A stretch of 59,256 bases of DNA from Emiliania huxleyi CCMP1516 (GCF_000372725.1 NW_005198017.1:448361-507616); one strand, 5' to 3'; positions 27,533 through 37,983 are shown, counted from the first letter of the stretch. Numbers and translations: made by a program. Notes: a model not told the origin generated them from the sequence alone.

Positions 27533-28309
27533 TCATTTGTGCATATCGGATTCCCCCAACACGCCAATCGGATGAGCGCCCGCCGGACCAACGGCCGGAT
27601 GAAGCGAGTGCACTCCCGGCTTCATCGTGAGACCCTCCAGCGCCAATGCCTGCAACGCACTCGAAAAGGCCGCCGCCGCGCCCGACGCGCTCTCAGCGGT
27701 GGGGTTTGCGTCGCCGTTCTGCGCAGTCCCGCCCGCTCGCTCATGATCGCGCTGCGCGGCCGACGGCGCGCCGCCGGCATCGCCGAGGTGCAGCGCGAGC
27801 CAGCGTGGCAAATGCTGCGGCAGCGCCCGCCGCGGCTCGGGCCTCCAGGCTGAGACAAAGCGCGACACGTGGCTGGGCGGCAAGTGCGGTACGTCGCCGC
27901 CGTCGCGGGCGAACCGCGAGTACTCGGCGGCCGCGGCGGTTGCGGCCCAGCGCTGCAGCTTGCGCAGGCACAGCACGACGGTGCCGGTGACGCAGACGCC
28001 GTCGAGGCAGTGGAGGTAGACGGGCCCTGCATCGAGCGCTACCAGACGAGACAGGAGCGCGTTCACCTTCTCGTGTGAGAGGACCACCTCCTCACGGAAG
28101 GGCGCCACCACCTCGGCGTGCAGCGCGATCCCCTCCTCCTCACACCACCGCACCAGGTCTGCGCTCGGCGGCTCGGGAAGCAGCGAGATGACTGTTTTGA
28201 GCCGCAGCCGCGCGAGAAAGCGCAGGTTGATGAGCGAAGGGTAGGCGCCGCGGTAGATGCCCTCCTCAACCATGGCGAAGCGCAACGGCGGCACCAGTGG
28301 CGGCGGCAT
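27533..28309 (-). CDS. PFA-DSP/OCA-type phosphatase-like protein with degenerate active site
   Basis: Single exon, 258 residues, start at the ATG of MPPPLVPPLRFAMVEEGIYR. The sequence follows the plant and fungal atypical dual-specificity phosphatase (SIW14/OCA) plan: RFAMVEEGIYRGAYPSLINL, LARLRLKTVISLLPEP, then HCLDGVCVTGTVVLCLRKLQ and EYSRFA. The catalytic loop should be H-C-x5-R, but here the Cys is followed by LDGVCVTG, so the phosphate-binding Arg is replaced by Val. OCA6-type relatives in fungi are known to be degenerate at this loop. Phosphatase activity is therefore doubtful and a binding or regulatory role is more likely. The C-terminal third is Ala-rich and unconserved. Confidence 0.8.
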   Translation of the reverse strand: MPPPLVPPLRFAMVEEGIYRGAYPSLINLRFLARLRLKTVISLLPEPPSADLVRWCEEEGIALHAEVVAPFREEVVLSHEKVNALLSRLVALDAGPVYLHCLDGVCVTGTVVLCLRKLQRWAATAAAAEYSRFARDGGDVPHLPPSHVSRFVSAWRPEPRRALPQHLPRWLALHLGDAGGAPSAAQRDHERAGGTAQNGDANPTAESASGAAAAFSSALQALALEGLTMKPGVHSLHPAVGPAGAHPIGVLGESDMHK

Positions 28310-28521
28310 TGGCCAGAGCAACACTGCTGCGCTGTCCAGCAAACCATAAAAAGAATCTGCCGAAAAAGAAAGAAAAAAACAATCTCTCGACAAGTGCTCT
28401 CGACCCCCAGGGATGCTTTTTGTTTTCCAAATTCCTCTCTCTCTCTCTCTCCAAAACTCACCCAGAACTCTGGCCAGCCGCCTCTGAGCTCTGTGTCGTC
28501 AGTGGGCGCTGCGGCCGTTCG

Positions 28522-29954
28522 TCACTCCGACAAGGCCTCGAGCGGGTCCGTGTGCCGTAGCCCTGACAGGACGGCCACAAACTCCTCGTAGTCGAGGGTG
28601 CCCGACTTGTCCACGTCCAGCGCGTCGAAGGCGACTGCCGCCTTTCGCGCGAGCGACTCCTCGTCGCGGCTGCCCCCCGCCGGCAAATTGCGCCCGACGC
28701 ACTCCATCGCGCGCAGCATCTCATCGCGAGAGATGACTCCGTCGCCTGTGCAGACCATATGGCCGTGAAGAGACGCCGTTCACAGCATCTCCTCGCGCGG
28801 GACGCCGCCGCCGCCGTTGACGTCGAGCGCGGCGAAGGCGGGACGCAGCTCCGCCTCAGGCGCCTGTTCACAGGGGCGGGCGTGAAGGGGCGCCACCCTC
28901 TGCATACGCTGGGTCTCCGCCGGGCGGCCGCCTTGTACTCGCTCACCGCCTTGGAGCTCATCAGGCGCACGAAGGTGGCGAAGTCGAGCGAGCCGCTCCC
29001 CGCCTCCGCCTCGCCCGCCTCGCCCTCCGCCTCGCCCTCCTCCGCCTCGCCCGCAAAGCTCGTCCGCGCGTGCTCGAGCAGCGTCACGTAAAAGTCGTCT
29101 ACACCGTCACCGCCTCCGCCTCCGCCCTCGCCGCCTCCCGTGTCGCCTCCCATCCCCCCGACCGCTGCGGCCACCGCGGTGAGCTCGGACGCGTCGATCC
29201 TTCCGTCACCGTTCCGGTCGACGAGCGAGAAGAGGTCTCTCAGCTCCCCCACCTGCTCACGCAGACAACCGTGACGAGGCGCCCTCTCCGCGGCAGCGCG
29301 GTTTCTTTTTCCCGGCGCTCGCACTCGGCGCGGGTCCGACTCGACCAGCCGCTGCAGGTAGGCGCGGTTGGCGTCGTCGCCCTCGGCGAGGTACTCCTCC
29401 AGGTGGGTGAGCGCGCGCAAGAAGCCCGCCATCAGGCTGAAGCGCACCAGCGGCGACACCGCGCCGGGAGTGATGCGCAGCGTCTCGAGCGTCTCGAGGT
29501 GGCCGCGCGGACCGGTGTATCTATCCATCTCCTCCCTCAGACGTTTGGCGGCGGTGAGCCGCGTGAACGTGAAGCGGTTTATCCGGCCGAGCGACGGGCT
29601 GTAGAAGTGCACGGCCGGCAGCGCGAAGACCCGCTCGCGCATCGCCAGCCGCGGGTTCTCCTTGAAGTTGACCTTGAAGAAGCGCACCCGCTCGTACCGC
29701 GCTTCGGCGCCCATCCGGCGCACCTCTCGCGCAAAGACGGGAGCGACGCTGCGGCACGTGCGGCACCAGGGCGCGTAGAACTCGACGACCGCGAGGCCGG
29801 GCACTGCGCCGACCTCGGCCGCAAAGTTGGACTCGTCCAGCTCAACCAGCCGCAAAGCTGGCGCAGCGGCGGCACGGGAGGCGGCGGGCGGCGCGAGAAG
29901 CGGGATCGCCTGGAGCCGCAGCGCGACCACCGCAAGGACGAGGGCGTGCGGCAT
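28522..29954 (-). CDS. Secreted thioredoxin-domain protein fused to EF-hands
   Basis: Exons 29954-29325, 29252-28932, 28863-28815 and 28745-28522 give 407 residues and close in phase. A hydrophobic signal peptide (MPHALVLAVVALRLQAIPLL) is followed by a thioredoxin fold with VVEFYAPWCRTCRSVAPVF; the active site is CRTC instead of CGPC, and the cis-Pro appears in FALPAVHFYS. Three EF-hands follow: LVDRNGDGRIDASELTAV, ALDVNGDGVISRDEML (assembled across an intron) and ALDVDKSGTLDYEEFVAV. An additional acidic insert and LDFATFVRLM suggest a fourth, degenerate hand. The product is probably a calcium-regulated thiol oxidoreductase in the secretory pathway or plastid. The pair of tiny introns at the third and fourth exon borders belongs to the introner-like family. 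Confidence 0.85.
28746..28814 (-). mobile_element. 69-bp introner-like intron inside an EF-hand loop
   Basis: A GC donor. The intron starts with GCGGCGGCGGCGTCCCGCGC and continues to GAGATGCTG. The following exon starts GCGACGGAGTCATCTCTCGC and continues to GAGATGCTG, so about 30 bases are duplicated. Removal creates the perfect loop DVNGDGVISRDE. The remaining cassette starts CTGTGAACGGCGTCTCTTCA. Confidence 0.8.
28864..28931 (-). mobile_element. 68-bp introner-like intron, CTGTGAACAG family
   Basis: A GC donor after SEYK. The intron ends CTTCACGCC then CCTGTGAACAG. Both the intron start and exon start contain GGCGGAG, a weaker duplication than in neighbouring cases. Confidence 0.6.
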
Positions 29955-30400
29955 AATCGTTTCGTGAGGTTTAGAGTATCCGGCGTGGCCTTCGCTGTGT
30001 ATATTCACAGCACGCCACTAGGCAACCTAGAGCCCACGGTTCCCTGGGGTCGCCTCGTGAATAAACGAGTATAAAGAGCGGTGCTAGAGTACAGTCCACC
30101 CCCCCCGTCGAGGAAGGGGCCTACTCGAGTATAGTCCACCCCTGTTAGCCGCGGCCGCATGTCCCTCGACGCCACATTAGGTCCATTGGATTGAAGCCTG
30201 GCTCCTCTCGAAAGGTGAGGTATAGAGGGTTGCATGGGGAATGCGAACTCGTTCGTCATTCATGATGCGCGGCGACGGCGGCGTCGATGCCGCGCCTCCG
30301 GAATCCTTTGAACGCATCTTCCACAGTGACTAATTAGTGTGGAATGAACGTCTCATAACTGCCCCGTCGGCCGTCCGTCTCTGCCTGCCCACAGATCTTT
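29955..30400. promoter_or_regulatory. Divergent upstream region
   Basis: It lies between the thioredoxin/EF-hand gene (-) and the pherophorin-like gene (+). A direct repeat with ACTCGAGTATAGTCCACCCC and ACAGTCCACCCC is seen at 30085-30145, and the sequence is less GC-rich at 30300-30350. No named element. Confidence 0.35.
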
Positions 30401-33400
30401 ATGCGCCAGCTCGCGATTTGCGCTGGCCTCCTTGGGGCGGCAGCCCACAACAACTATAACCACGTCCACCCGCCACCGCACCCTCCGAGCACTCCCCCCT
30501 TGGCTGACTCCGATAGCGACGGCATCGTAGACATCTTCGATGCAGATGGGGGCACAGATACAAACAGCGACGGGATACTAGACAAATACGAGGAAATAAG
30601 CAAGTCATCGCTCCAACAACTCATCAACTACCTGGAATCATCAACGATCCCTTCCCCGCCCCCGTCGCCGCCGCCCTACCCTCCGTCAGGGAACCCTGAG
30701 CCCCCACCGCCATCACCGCCGCCGTTCCCGCCTCCGTCGCCGGCTTCTCCCTACGTCGCGCCCGGTCCACCGCCCCCTCCACCTCAACCGAGTCCGCCGC
30801 CTCCTCCGTGCGACACCAGCTACTGCTACTACCCTTCCCCGGATATCTGGCCGGCGCCAAAGCCTGAGCCATGTGTCGCTGAGGCGCAGGTCCGGTGCTG
30901 CATCGACAACTTGTGTGATGGTCTCGGCGGGATCCAGCTGATATTGTGCGAGGCAACTGCCTCGAACATCTGCTGCGACCGCTGGCCGAGCGGTATGGAC
31001 ACCTCGCTTTCCCCCACCTGCTGCGTTCGGGACGGGACCTGCCGTTTCCCGCCCCCGCCGTCGCCGCCGCCTCGCGTTGTCACCCCACCAATGCCGCCTC
31101 CGCTGTGGGGGTGCACCGAAATCGAGGGCGACAGGCGCCGAAAGTGGGCGTCGGGGAGTTGCGAGGATGTGGTCGTGTACGTCGACGACGGCCGGTTGGA
31201 TCCGACCTTGATGTGCGACCGGTTCTTTGTCGAGGTCCCTCCGGGCGCAGACTCCGACATCATGTACCGGCTCTGCAGGGCGAACCCCAGGTACTCCCAC
31301 GATTCAAGCACGAATCCCAACCCGTGCATCAGCGACACAATCTTTGGGCCGTGCGTCTTTTCGCTGCCTCCACCACCGCCGCTGCCTCCGCAGACGGGGT
31401 GCACCGACATCGCGCAGCAAGGACGCAAGGAGTGGGATCAGGGTACGAACCCCAGGTGCGAGACGGTGTACATATACGTTCCGGAGTCGCCGTTCAACCC
31501 GACCGAGTGGTGCAAGGAGTATTTTGCTGTCCTCCCCGCCCCCCCAATGGCCTTCACCATGTACCAGCTGTGCGAGCCGAACCCGCGGTACGACCGCGAC
31601 GGCGTCGAGCCCGGCACACAAAACCCGTGCGTCGGCAGCACCGCCTTCGGACCCTGCAACTTCCTACCTCCCCCTCCGCCCCCGCTGCCCCCGCCGCCGT
31701 CGCCACCGCGCTTTCCCACCCTGCGCTCCCCGCCGCCGCCTCCGCTGACGGGGTGCGACGAGATCGTGACGCAAGGGCGCGTGAAGTGGATTTCGCATTC
31801 CTGCACGGACATCCCCACCTACTACATTCCACAACAATACCCAGGCGACTACTGTGAGAACTACTACGTCGAGCTCCCCGGTATCCCGCCCATGTACGTG
31901 CTCTGCGAGGCGAATGCCAACTATCCCAGGGAGAGCAACCCGTGCGCCCCCCTCAACGGCCCCTTTGGACCGTGCGTCCTGAACGTGCCGTCGCCGCCGC
32001 CGTCGCCGCCGCCGCCATCACCCCGCCCCTACATGCCTACAGCCTATTCCCCGCCACCGCCACCGTCGCCCTCTCCGCCGCCACCGCCCTCTCCGCCGCC
32101 ATCACCCCGCCCCTACATGCCCACAGCCTATTCCCCGCCACCGCCACCGCCGCCCAGTCCGAGGCCGCCGGACCCGTCGCCGCCGCCGCCGCCGTCGCCG
32201 AGGCCCTACATGCCTACTCATTGGAGGCCACCGCCGCCCTCGCCGAACCCGCCGCCACCTCCACCGTCACCCTCCCCTCCTCCTCCTCCTCCTCCTCCTC
32301 CTTCTGCTCGGCCCCCCCCGCCTTCACCATCCCCGCCGCCACCGCCATCGCCTTCCCCGCCTCCGGCCTGCAGCGAGCGCTGCTTCGGGCAGTCGTGCAG
32401 GGCGGTGCGGCACATGCCATGCGGAGCCCTCGAGTACATTGGCTGCGACTGTCGCGGCTGCTGCAGCGACGTCCCGTCTACAAGCGTGGCGTGCGCCGAG
32501 GGCACCGAGTGGGACGAAGTGGTGGACGCCTGCGTCATCTCGTGCCCCGGCCGCCGCGCGCTCAGCGAGGAGGAGGTGCAGCAAACCCTTCCGCTTTTTC
32601 GGCTTCCGGCGTCCCCTTCAAGTGAGGGTGGGGACGTCGGGACGCCATTCCCTCGCCCGCCCCAGCGCCGCATGCTCCTGCAGCCGTGCCAGGAGGAAGC
32701 GGTCGCTCAGCACTGCGGCACAACTCTCTCCCCGCCGCCACCACCTCCGCCGCCATCACCGCCGCCACCTCCGCCGCCACCTCCACCTCCATCACCGTTG
32801 CCAACGCCGTCGAGCGACTGTGCCCCCTACTGCTTCTCTTACTCTGACGCAGCCTTACACGCGCCGCTACCGCCGCCACCGCCGCTACCGCCGCCGCCGC
32901 CACCGCCACTGCCGCTACCGCCGCCGCCGCCACCGCCACTGCCGCTACCGCCGCCACCGCTGCCATCGCCGCCACCGTCGCCGCCACCGCCACCGCCACC
33001 GCCACGGATAATACTACCAGATTCGGAACCGGCGCCGGCGGGTTGCGGCCTCGACCAAGATTTCACCAGGACCAAGACGGTAATCGAGTATTGCGGCGCC
33101 GTCGGAGGCAAGAGCGGGCGCGACGAGGAGGGCCGGCGAGAGAGGTGCCTCTCCCACTACGCCAGCGCCACAAACAAAGGGAGGAACTACGTGTCCGAGT
33201 GCATTTACGTGCCACACAATTCTGGGTTTCGGTGCAAAGCAGCGTGGCCGCCGTTCTACGAGTGCCCGACAGTTCAGGCGCGGAGCAGCCAATGCCATGT
33301 TCAAGGCGAGTGCGTCGTCATTGCCTTTGTGGCGGCCATGCAGCCGGCGGATTGTGACGATGCGTTTTGCAACTCGACTTGCAGCCGCGTCGCCACCCAA

Positions 33401-33838
33401 GGTGGCGCAGAGGCGAGCGCCTGCGAGACGGTGTGCTCCCCTTCGGCCCGCCGCCGCCTGGAGAGCAACAGCAGCATCGGCACCCTCGCCGTCACGGTTT
33501 CGATTGCGGCCACGTCGCCCGAGGCGGTGGTCCGGATCGAGTCCAACGTGGCCGCGTTCCTGTCGACAGCCGAGGCCGCCTCCGACTTTCTTGACGTGGT
33601 CGTCATTGGCATCCCGGAGATGACGCCCCCTTACAACGGCAGCCAGGAGCCGCTTGCCGTGATCATTGGCGCGACTACCGGCGGCGCGGCGGCAGCAACG
33701 CTGCTTGCTCTCGCCATGCTCCTCGTCTGCCGCAGAGCGCGGCTCCGGTTCCGTCCGGCGCTGCGCAAGGTTGAGCCCGATTCTGGCCAGCATCATTCCT
33801 CGACCCCCACCCCGGCTCTGCCTCTGGCTGCTTCGTGA
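30401..33838 (+). CDS. Pherophorin-like proline-rich cell-surface glycoprotein, membrane anchored
   Basis: Single exon of 1145 residues. A signal peptide (MRQLAICAGLLGAAAH) precedes a calcium-binding DSDSDGIVDIFDADGGTDTN segment like thrombospondin type-3 or dockerin loops. Long SPPPP hydroxyproline-type spacers separate Cys-rich globular modules. Three of these, about 95 residues each, start GCTEIEGDRRRKW, GCTDIAQQGRKEW and GCDEIVTQGRVKW, contain a Y-V-L-C pattern and end FGPC. Other Cys-rich blocks flank them. Near the end one membrane helix (GGAAAATLLALAMLLVC) is followed by a short basic tail. The layout fits a cell-wall or surface glycoprotein spanning the membrane. The pherophorin name is by analogy to the proline-spacer/Cys-module design. 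Confidence 0.85.
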   Translation: MRQLAICAGLLGAAAHNNYNHVHPPPHPPSTPPLADSDSDGIVDIFDADGGTDTNSDGILDKYEEISKSSLQQLINYLESSTIPSPPPSPPPYPPSGNPEPPPPSPPPFPPPSPASPYVAPGPPPPPPQPSPPPPPCDTSYCYYPSPDIWPAPKPEPCVAEAQVRCCIDNLCDGLGGIQLILCEATASNICCDRWPSGMDTSLSPTCCVRDGTCRFPPPPSPPPRVVTPPMPPPLWGCTEIEGDRRRKWASGSCEDVVVYVDDGRLDPTLMCDRFFVEVPPGADSDIMYRLCRANPRYSHDSSTNPNPCISDTIFGPCVFSLPPPPPLPPQTGCTDIAQQGRKEWDQGTNPRCETVYIYVPESPFNPTEWCKEYFAVLPAPPMAFTMYQLCEPNPRYDRDGVEPGTQNPCVGSTAFGPCNFLPPPPPPLPPPPSPPRFPTLRSPPPPPLTGCDEIVTQGRVKWISHSCTDIPTYYIPQQYPGDYCENYYVELPGIPPMYVLCEANANYPRESNPCAPLNGPFGPCVLNVPSPPPSPPPPSPRPYMPTAYSPPPPPSPSPPPPPSPPPSPRPYMPTAYSPPPPPPPSPRPPDPSPPPPPSPRPYMPTHWRPPPPSPNPPPPPPSPSPPPPPPPPPSARPPPPSPSPPPPPSPSPPPACSERCFGQSCRAVRHMPCGALEYIGCDCRGCCSDVPSTSVACAEGTEWDEVVDACVISCPGRRALSEEEVQQTLPLFRLPASPSSEGGDVGTPFPRPPQRRMLLQPCQEEAVAQHCGTTLSPPPPPPPPSPPPPPPPPPPPSPLPTPSSDCAPYCFSYSDAALHAPLPPPPPLPPPPPPPLPLPPPPPPPLPLPPPPLPSPPPSPPPPPPPPRIILPDSEPAPAGCGLDQDFTRTKTVIEYCGAVGGKSGRDEEGRRERCLSHYASATNKGRNYVSECIYVPHNSGFRCKAAWPPFYECPTVQARSSQCHVQGECVVIAFVAAMQPADCDDAFCNSTCSRVATQGGAEASACETVCSPSARRRLESNSSIGTLAVTVSIAATSPEAVVRIESNVAAFLSTAEAASDFLDVVVIGIPEMTPPYNGSQEPLAVIIGATTGGAAAATLLALAMLLVCRRARLRFRPALRKVEPDSGQHHSSTPTPALPLAAS

Positions 33839-33932
33839 AGATACGCGGGGAGGGGGGGGGGGGCGGCGGCCATGAGAATCGGAACAGATGAGACTCAGAC
33901 ACATGTATGTATATACGTGCTCAGACTCAGTT

Positions 33933-34685
33933 TTACGTGTTAAGATGATTACAGTAGACGCATATACAGAGAGAAGGCAGTCGCGATCTCAGAGTCTCTC
34001 TCTGCGTTCGGTTATACTCTGTACACCCTGGCAGCGGGAGCGGCTCGCCGAGCAGGACCCCTTTGCCAGCAGACGAGAACGAGCACGGATGGCCGAGGTT
34101 GACGGGCGAGCCCTTCTCCTCCCACTCCTCGGGCGCCCAGCAGCGCATCTGCACCGAGTGCAACGCGCCCGAGGCGATGTGCTCGGACAGCACCGCATTC
34201 ACAATCTGCTGCCTCTCTCGCTGCCTCATGCCGCCGAAGCGGGACGCAACAATGAGGACTTTGAGCTCACGCCCGCCCGCACTCAAGGCGCGCCCGTCCC
34301 GCGCACCGTCGGCCGGGTGCCCGTCGGTGACGTCGCTCACGCACAGGTAGTGGACAGGGGCCACTGCAAGCTCAACCTCGCGCGCCCACGTGGAGACAGC
34401 ATCGTTTGCGGAGGCCTGCCGGTCCGACTCATTCGAATCGGCGGTCGGTGCAGCGTCGCGCGTACTATCCTGCTGCGCAGCGTACGCGCTATACTCCTGC
34501 TGCATCTCTCGATAGACGCCGCCACTGCCTTGCATCCAGCTCGGCTTGTACGGCTTCCGGGTGGGCTTCCACGCCGCATCGCATACTGGCTCTCCTCGCT
34601 TGGCGTCAGAGATCAGGCGATGATGCAGAGCGAGGTGGTGAGTCGGGGCTTGGAAGCAAAGCATCCCTGTGACGAGGAGCAGCAT
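33933..34685 (-). CDS. BolA-family protein with N-terminal extension
   Basis: Single frame, 250 residues. The BolA core is KVLIVASRFGGMRQRERQQI followed by VNAVLSEHIASGALHSVQMR and CWAPEEWEEKG, matching the family pattern of a surface loop, the RHR-like helix, and the His before a TPEEW-like motif. BolA proteins pair with monothiol glutaredoxins in iron-sulfur handling. The first 130 residues start hydrophobic (MLLLVTGMLCFQAP) and then Gln/Ser-rich, possibly a targeting region. The C-terminal 45 residues after GHPC are not typical, so the last part may be intronic or misread. Confidence 0.65.
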   Translation of the reverse strand: MLLLVTGMLCFQAPTHHLALHHRLISDAKRGEPVCDAAWKPTRKPYKPSWMQGSGGVYREMQQEYSAYAAQQDSTRDAAPTADSNESDRQASANDAVSTWAREVELAVAPVHYLCVSDVTDGHPADGARDGRALSAGGRELKVLIVASRFGGMRQRERQQIVNAVLSEHIASGALHSVQMRCWAPEEWEEKGSPVNLGHPCSFSSAGKGVLLGEPLPLPGCTEYNRTQRETLRSRLPSLCICVYCNHLNT

Positions 34686-37025
34686 TTCGTTTTAGAACCA
34701 GGTTCATGTGAAGAGCTGGGGGCGCGCCACCCAAGAGCCTAGGTAGGTGCGGATCGGCAAGAGCGCAATCGATCTTTTTGCCCTCTATCACCTTGGGTTG
34801 TAAGAACTTGAAACACACCACGCAGGGGCACAGCAAGCACGGATAGCCGTTGAGGAGAAAGGCGTAAGGTGTATGCGCCACCTCCCGCGAGCGCGGCGGG
34901 ATCGGAATTGCGGCTGGAGGGAAGGGCGAGCCGCCGCCGCCGCCGCCATATACCATCAGCGACGACGACCGCGGCTCGCCCCAAACGCCAGGCGCTGGAT
35001 CGGCAGTAGGGCTTGGGCGGCGCAGCGTAGGCCTCGAGCCACACGAGTCGCCGACAACCCCCCCTCATCGACGTGATGGCCGCACCCGCTGCCGGCCGAT
35101 GCAAGCTGCCGCCTCCACCGCACCAGCGATACTGGCCGCGGCTCGCCGCCACGCGCCGGCTCGGAAGAGGGGCTATCGGCGGCGCAGCAGAGCGGCATGC
35201 GTCGTCATTCGAGCAGCACCAGGTCCCCTCTTCGACGTGACGGCCGCTCCCGGAGCCGGCCGGTGCGCACCCGACCCACGCCCCCTCTCGCACCCCCCCG
35301 ATCCCCCTGCGCGGCGCCCCCTCCACTGCGCGCCGGCTCGAGCGCCTATTGCCAAATCGCGACTTTCGAGCGCAGTGCGTGCGCCCCACACGTCACGCGA
35401 GCGCAGGAGAGCTTGCGGCAGAGCAGTACCGTGTACTAGCCGGAGGCATCGCGCCGGAAACCCCCGTATTCCGCCCCAACAGAGGCTGCAGGAGGCAGAT
35501 GGCCAATAGCGACAATCGTTACGAAATGTAGCGTTACCGGGAGCTCTCCAAGCTGTCTTGGGTGGTAAGCAGAAAAAAGTGCCGGAATCCTACACAAACC
35601 CCTCGCACGACGGCCGACGGCCGACGGCCGACGGCAGACGGCAGACGGCCTAGGGCTCGGCTGGGCGCGCACGCGCACGCGCGCGCGTCGCGCGCCACGC
35701 GTCGCTCCGCGAGGGCGCGCGCCAACCGCGATTCGAACCGGGGCCAAAAGGCGCCTGGAGCGACCGCGGTCCGGTCGCGCCACCGCGGCTGCGGGGCTGA
35801 TAGAGCAGGCCGGCTGCGGCTCCTGATGTACCTCCGCTTTTGGGTGTCGTCGAGTGGTTAGTTTCTTTAAACCCTTTTTCGCTCAAAGCCGCTTTATGGC
35901 GCGCCCGCCCACGGCCACTGATAACCAGCTCGCTCTCGCGCGTGCTTGCGCTCTGCTCGCCGCAGGCGAGAATATCATTGACCACCCGACCGGCTAGCCC
36001 TGCGCACCGGTCGCACGCCACCAATCGCGCGCACGCAGGCGGTAGGACTGCCGGACTGCCGCTTGAGCGTGACGCTCAAGTGCCCCCCGCCCGGCCATCG
36101 TAGTCGCCATGACCGACGAGATGGACCGCAAGTGCACGGCACTGGCCAGTATGGGTGCTGAGGCGGCTGCCTCAAGCCGGACGCGGCCTGACGGCCCTTT
36201 GTTGCCCGCCTGGTGTGCTTCTCCTTTCGCCATCGCAACGCGCCTGCCGAGCCTCCCGTCTGCGACGCGTGCCGGTTCCGGGATTGCAAGCGGCAGTGAC
36301 CTTTCTCTTGTGCTTGCGCCCGCTTCCGCCTTCAGTGCCTTGGACGCCTCGGCGGTGCACCTCTGAGTCGCATTGGGAGGACACAGGACAGCGACCCCGC
36401 ACGCCGACCCGCCGCTGTCTCTGAGCGTAGCGGGATCGCCGACTTGGTCGCCCCGACCGCCGCTGCCAGCCGCTGGCGTGACCGCGTCCCTTTTGTCCCT
36501 TTTGCTGCCCCTGTTTGCTCCCTTTTCCCTCGCCGCGTAACTTGCGCCCCTTTTGAAAACTTTTATTTTGTTATATTAAACCCTTTTTTTTGCGGCTTCC
36601 CATTCCTGTTGTGCGAGAGAGATCCCCTGTGCCCTGTGCCCAGCCCTCTCCGCGCGGCGATGCGCCCTCCCCCCTGGCTAATTGCAAAATCAGAGACATA
36701 TACGAAAATCCTCCGCAAAGCCAAATCGTAGCCCAAAGGCAAAGGTGGGGGGGGGGGGACGTGTCTGTCCTCGACCCACACGATCCAGCCCGCTGCTTGG
36801 GATGTCCGTTTTATTTATTTGTTGTGCAGGAAAAGAATTTGCCGGGCGGCGTGAGAGGCGCGAATAGGTCAGCGGTACATTTCAAGCATACACCCATATT
36901 GGCCCCTCCCCGCGGCGCGCGCTCTCCGACAACGTCGATCACGCGTCCACAAAACATGGTGTCGGCGCGGACCACCCTGCACAGCGCCATGCCGTCCCCA
37001 ATCTGCAAGCACAGGTGCGGGGGAC
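34686..37025. other. Spacer with degenerate tandem repeat and tRNA-like segment
   Basis: No supported protein gene. It contains an imperfect duplication (about 34968-35128 and 35135-35295), a GACGGCC microsatellite at 35613-35650, a tRNA-like segment, the palindrome CTTGAGCGTGACGCTCAAG at 36062-36080 and an AT-rich patch at 36555-36600. Confidence 0.45.
35732..35806 (-). tRNA. tRNA-like segment, probably a tRNA-derived repeat or pseudogene
   Basis: On the minus strand TGGCGCGACCGGA (A-box-like) is followed by a CTCCAGG loop (CCA anticodon position) and GGTTCGAATCG (B-box). The anticodon stem has one mismatch, the T-stem one, and the acceptor arms do not pair well. A functional tRNA-Trp is therefore unlikely; a SINE head or tRNA relic fits better. 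Confidence 0.3.
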
Positions 37026-37880
37026 TCATTCCGCCTTCTTTTTCTCGGCGGAGCCGTCCGCCGCCGCCTCGCCGCCGTCGCCCTCTGCGCCAAGCCCGGC
37101 CGCACGCCGCAGCGCCGCGCTGAGGGCCAGCGTGAATTGGCGGCGGCTCGAGTGGCCGTGCCACGCGATGGCGCCGTCGGCGCCCACGACAAACGCGTGA
37201 GGGACCTGCGCCATGAATGCACCAGCGTCTTCGGACCGCGTGAGTACGAGGGATGCGAATGCGGCTGAATGCGGCTGAATGCAGCGGGATGCAGCGGGAT
37301 GCAGCGGGATGCAGCGGGATGCAGCGGGATGCAGCGGGATGCAGCGGGATGCAGCGGGATGCAGCGGGATGCAGCGGGATGCAGGTGAATGCGTGTCATC
37401 TCGAGCGCTGGTTGGGCGACAAGAGCACGTCTTCCGCTTCTAGGGCGAGGGGCCGGCCGGAGCAGCCGCCCGCAAAAGGCGGAGAGGTACCTTCGGAAAG
37501 TTCAGAGACGATTCAGAGACGGTTCTGAGCAGCCGCCGGCCGCAAAAGGAGGAGAGGTACGAGTCCGACGTCGCCCCCGTGGCGTCGCGGGCGATGGGGG
37601 CGCCGGCGCCGGCGCCGCCCAGAGCGCCCGACGCGTAGGCCGCGACCTAGAAAAGAAATACGGCGGCCTTGAGAAGACCAGCTGCGTGGGCCTGAGAAGA
37701 GACACAGAGTAAGCCCGCGAGCTAAGGGAAGGGAAGGGATGGGAAGCTTCTCACACACACAAGGTGGTGGGGCAAGGGCCAGGGCAGCCCTCGCGACTCC
37801 ACGTCTAGACGACAGGAGCCCCACGGCATGAGAAGGGCAGGGCCCAGTGCGCGTGGGTGAGCGGTGTGTGTGTGTGTGTG

Positions 37881-37912
<32 letters not shown>

Positions 37913-37951
37913 CGTGTGTGAGCGGTGTGTGTGTGCGTGTGTGCGCGCGTG

Positions 37952-37983
<32 letters not shown>

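Noticed and set aside
27023..27853. 276-codon plus-strand frame in the peptidase/phosphatase spacer
   Set aside because: It overlaps the phosphatase gene antisense and shows no domain or plausible leader.
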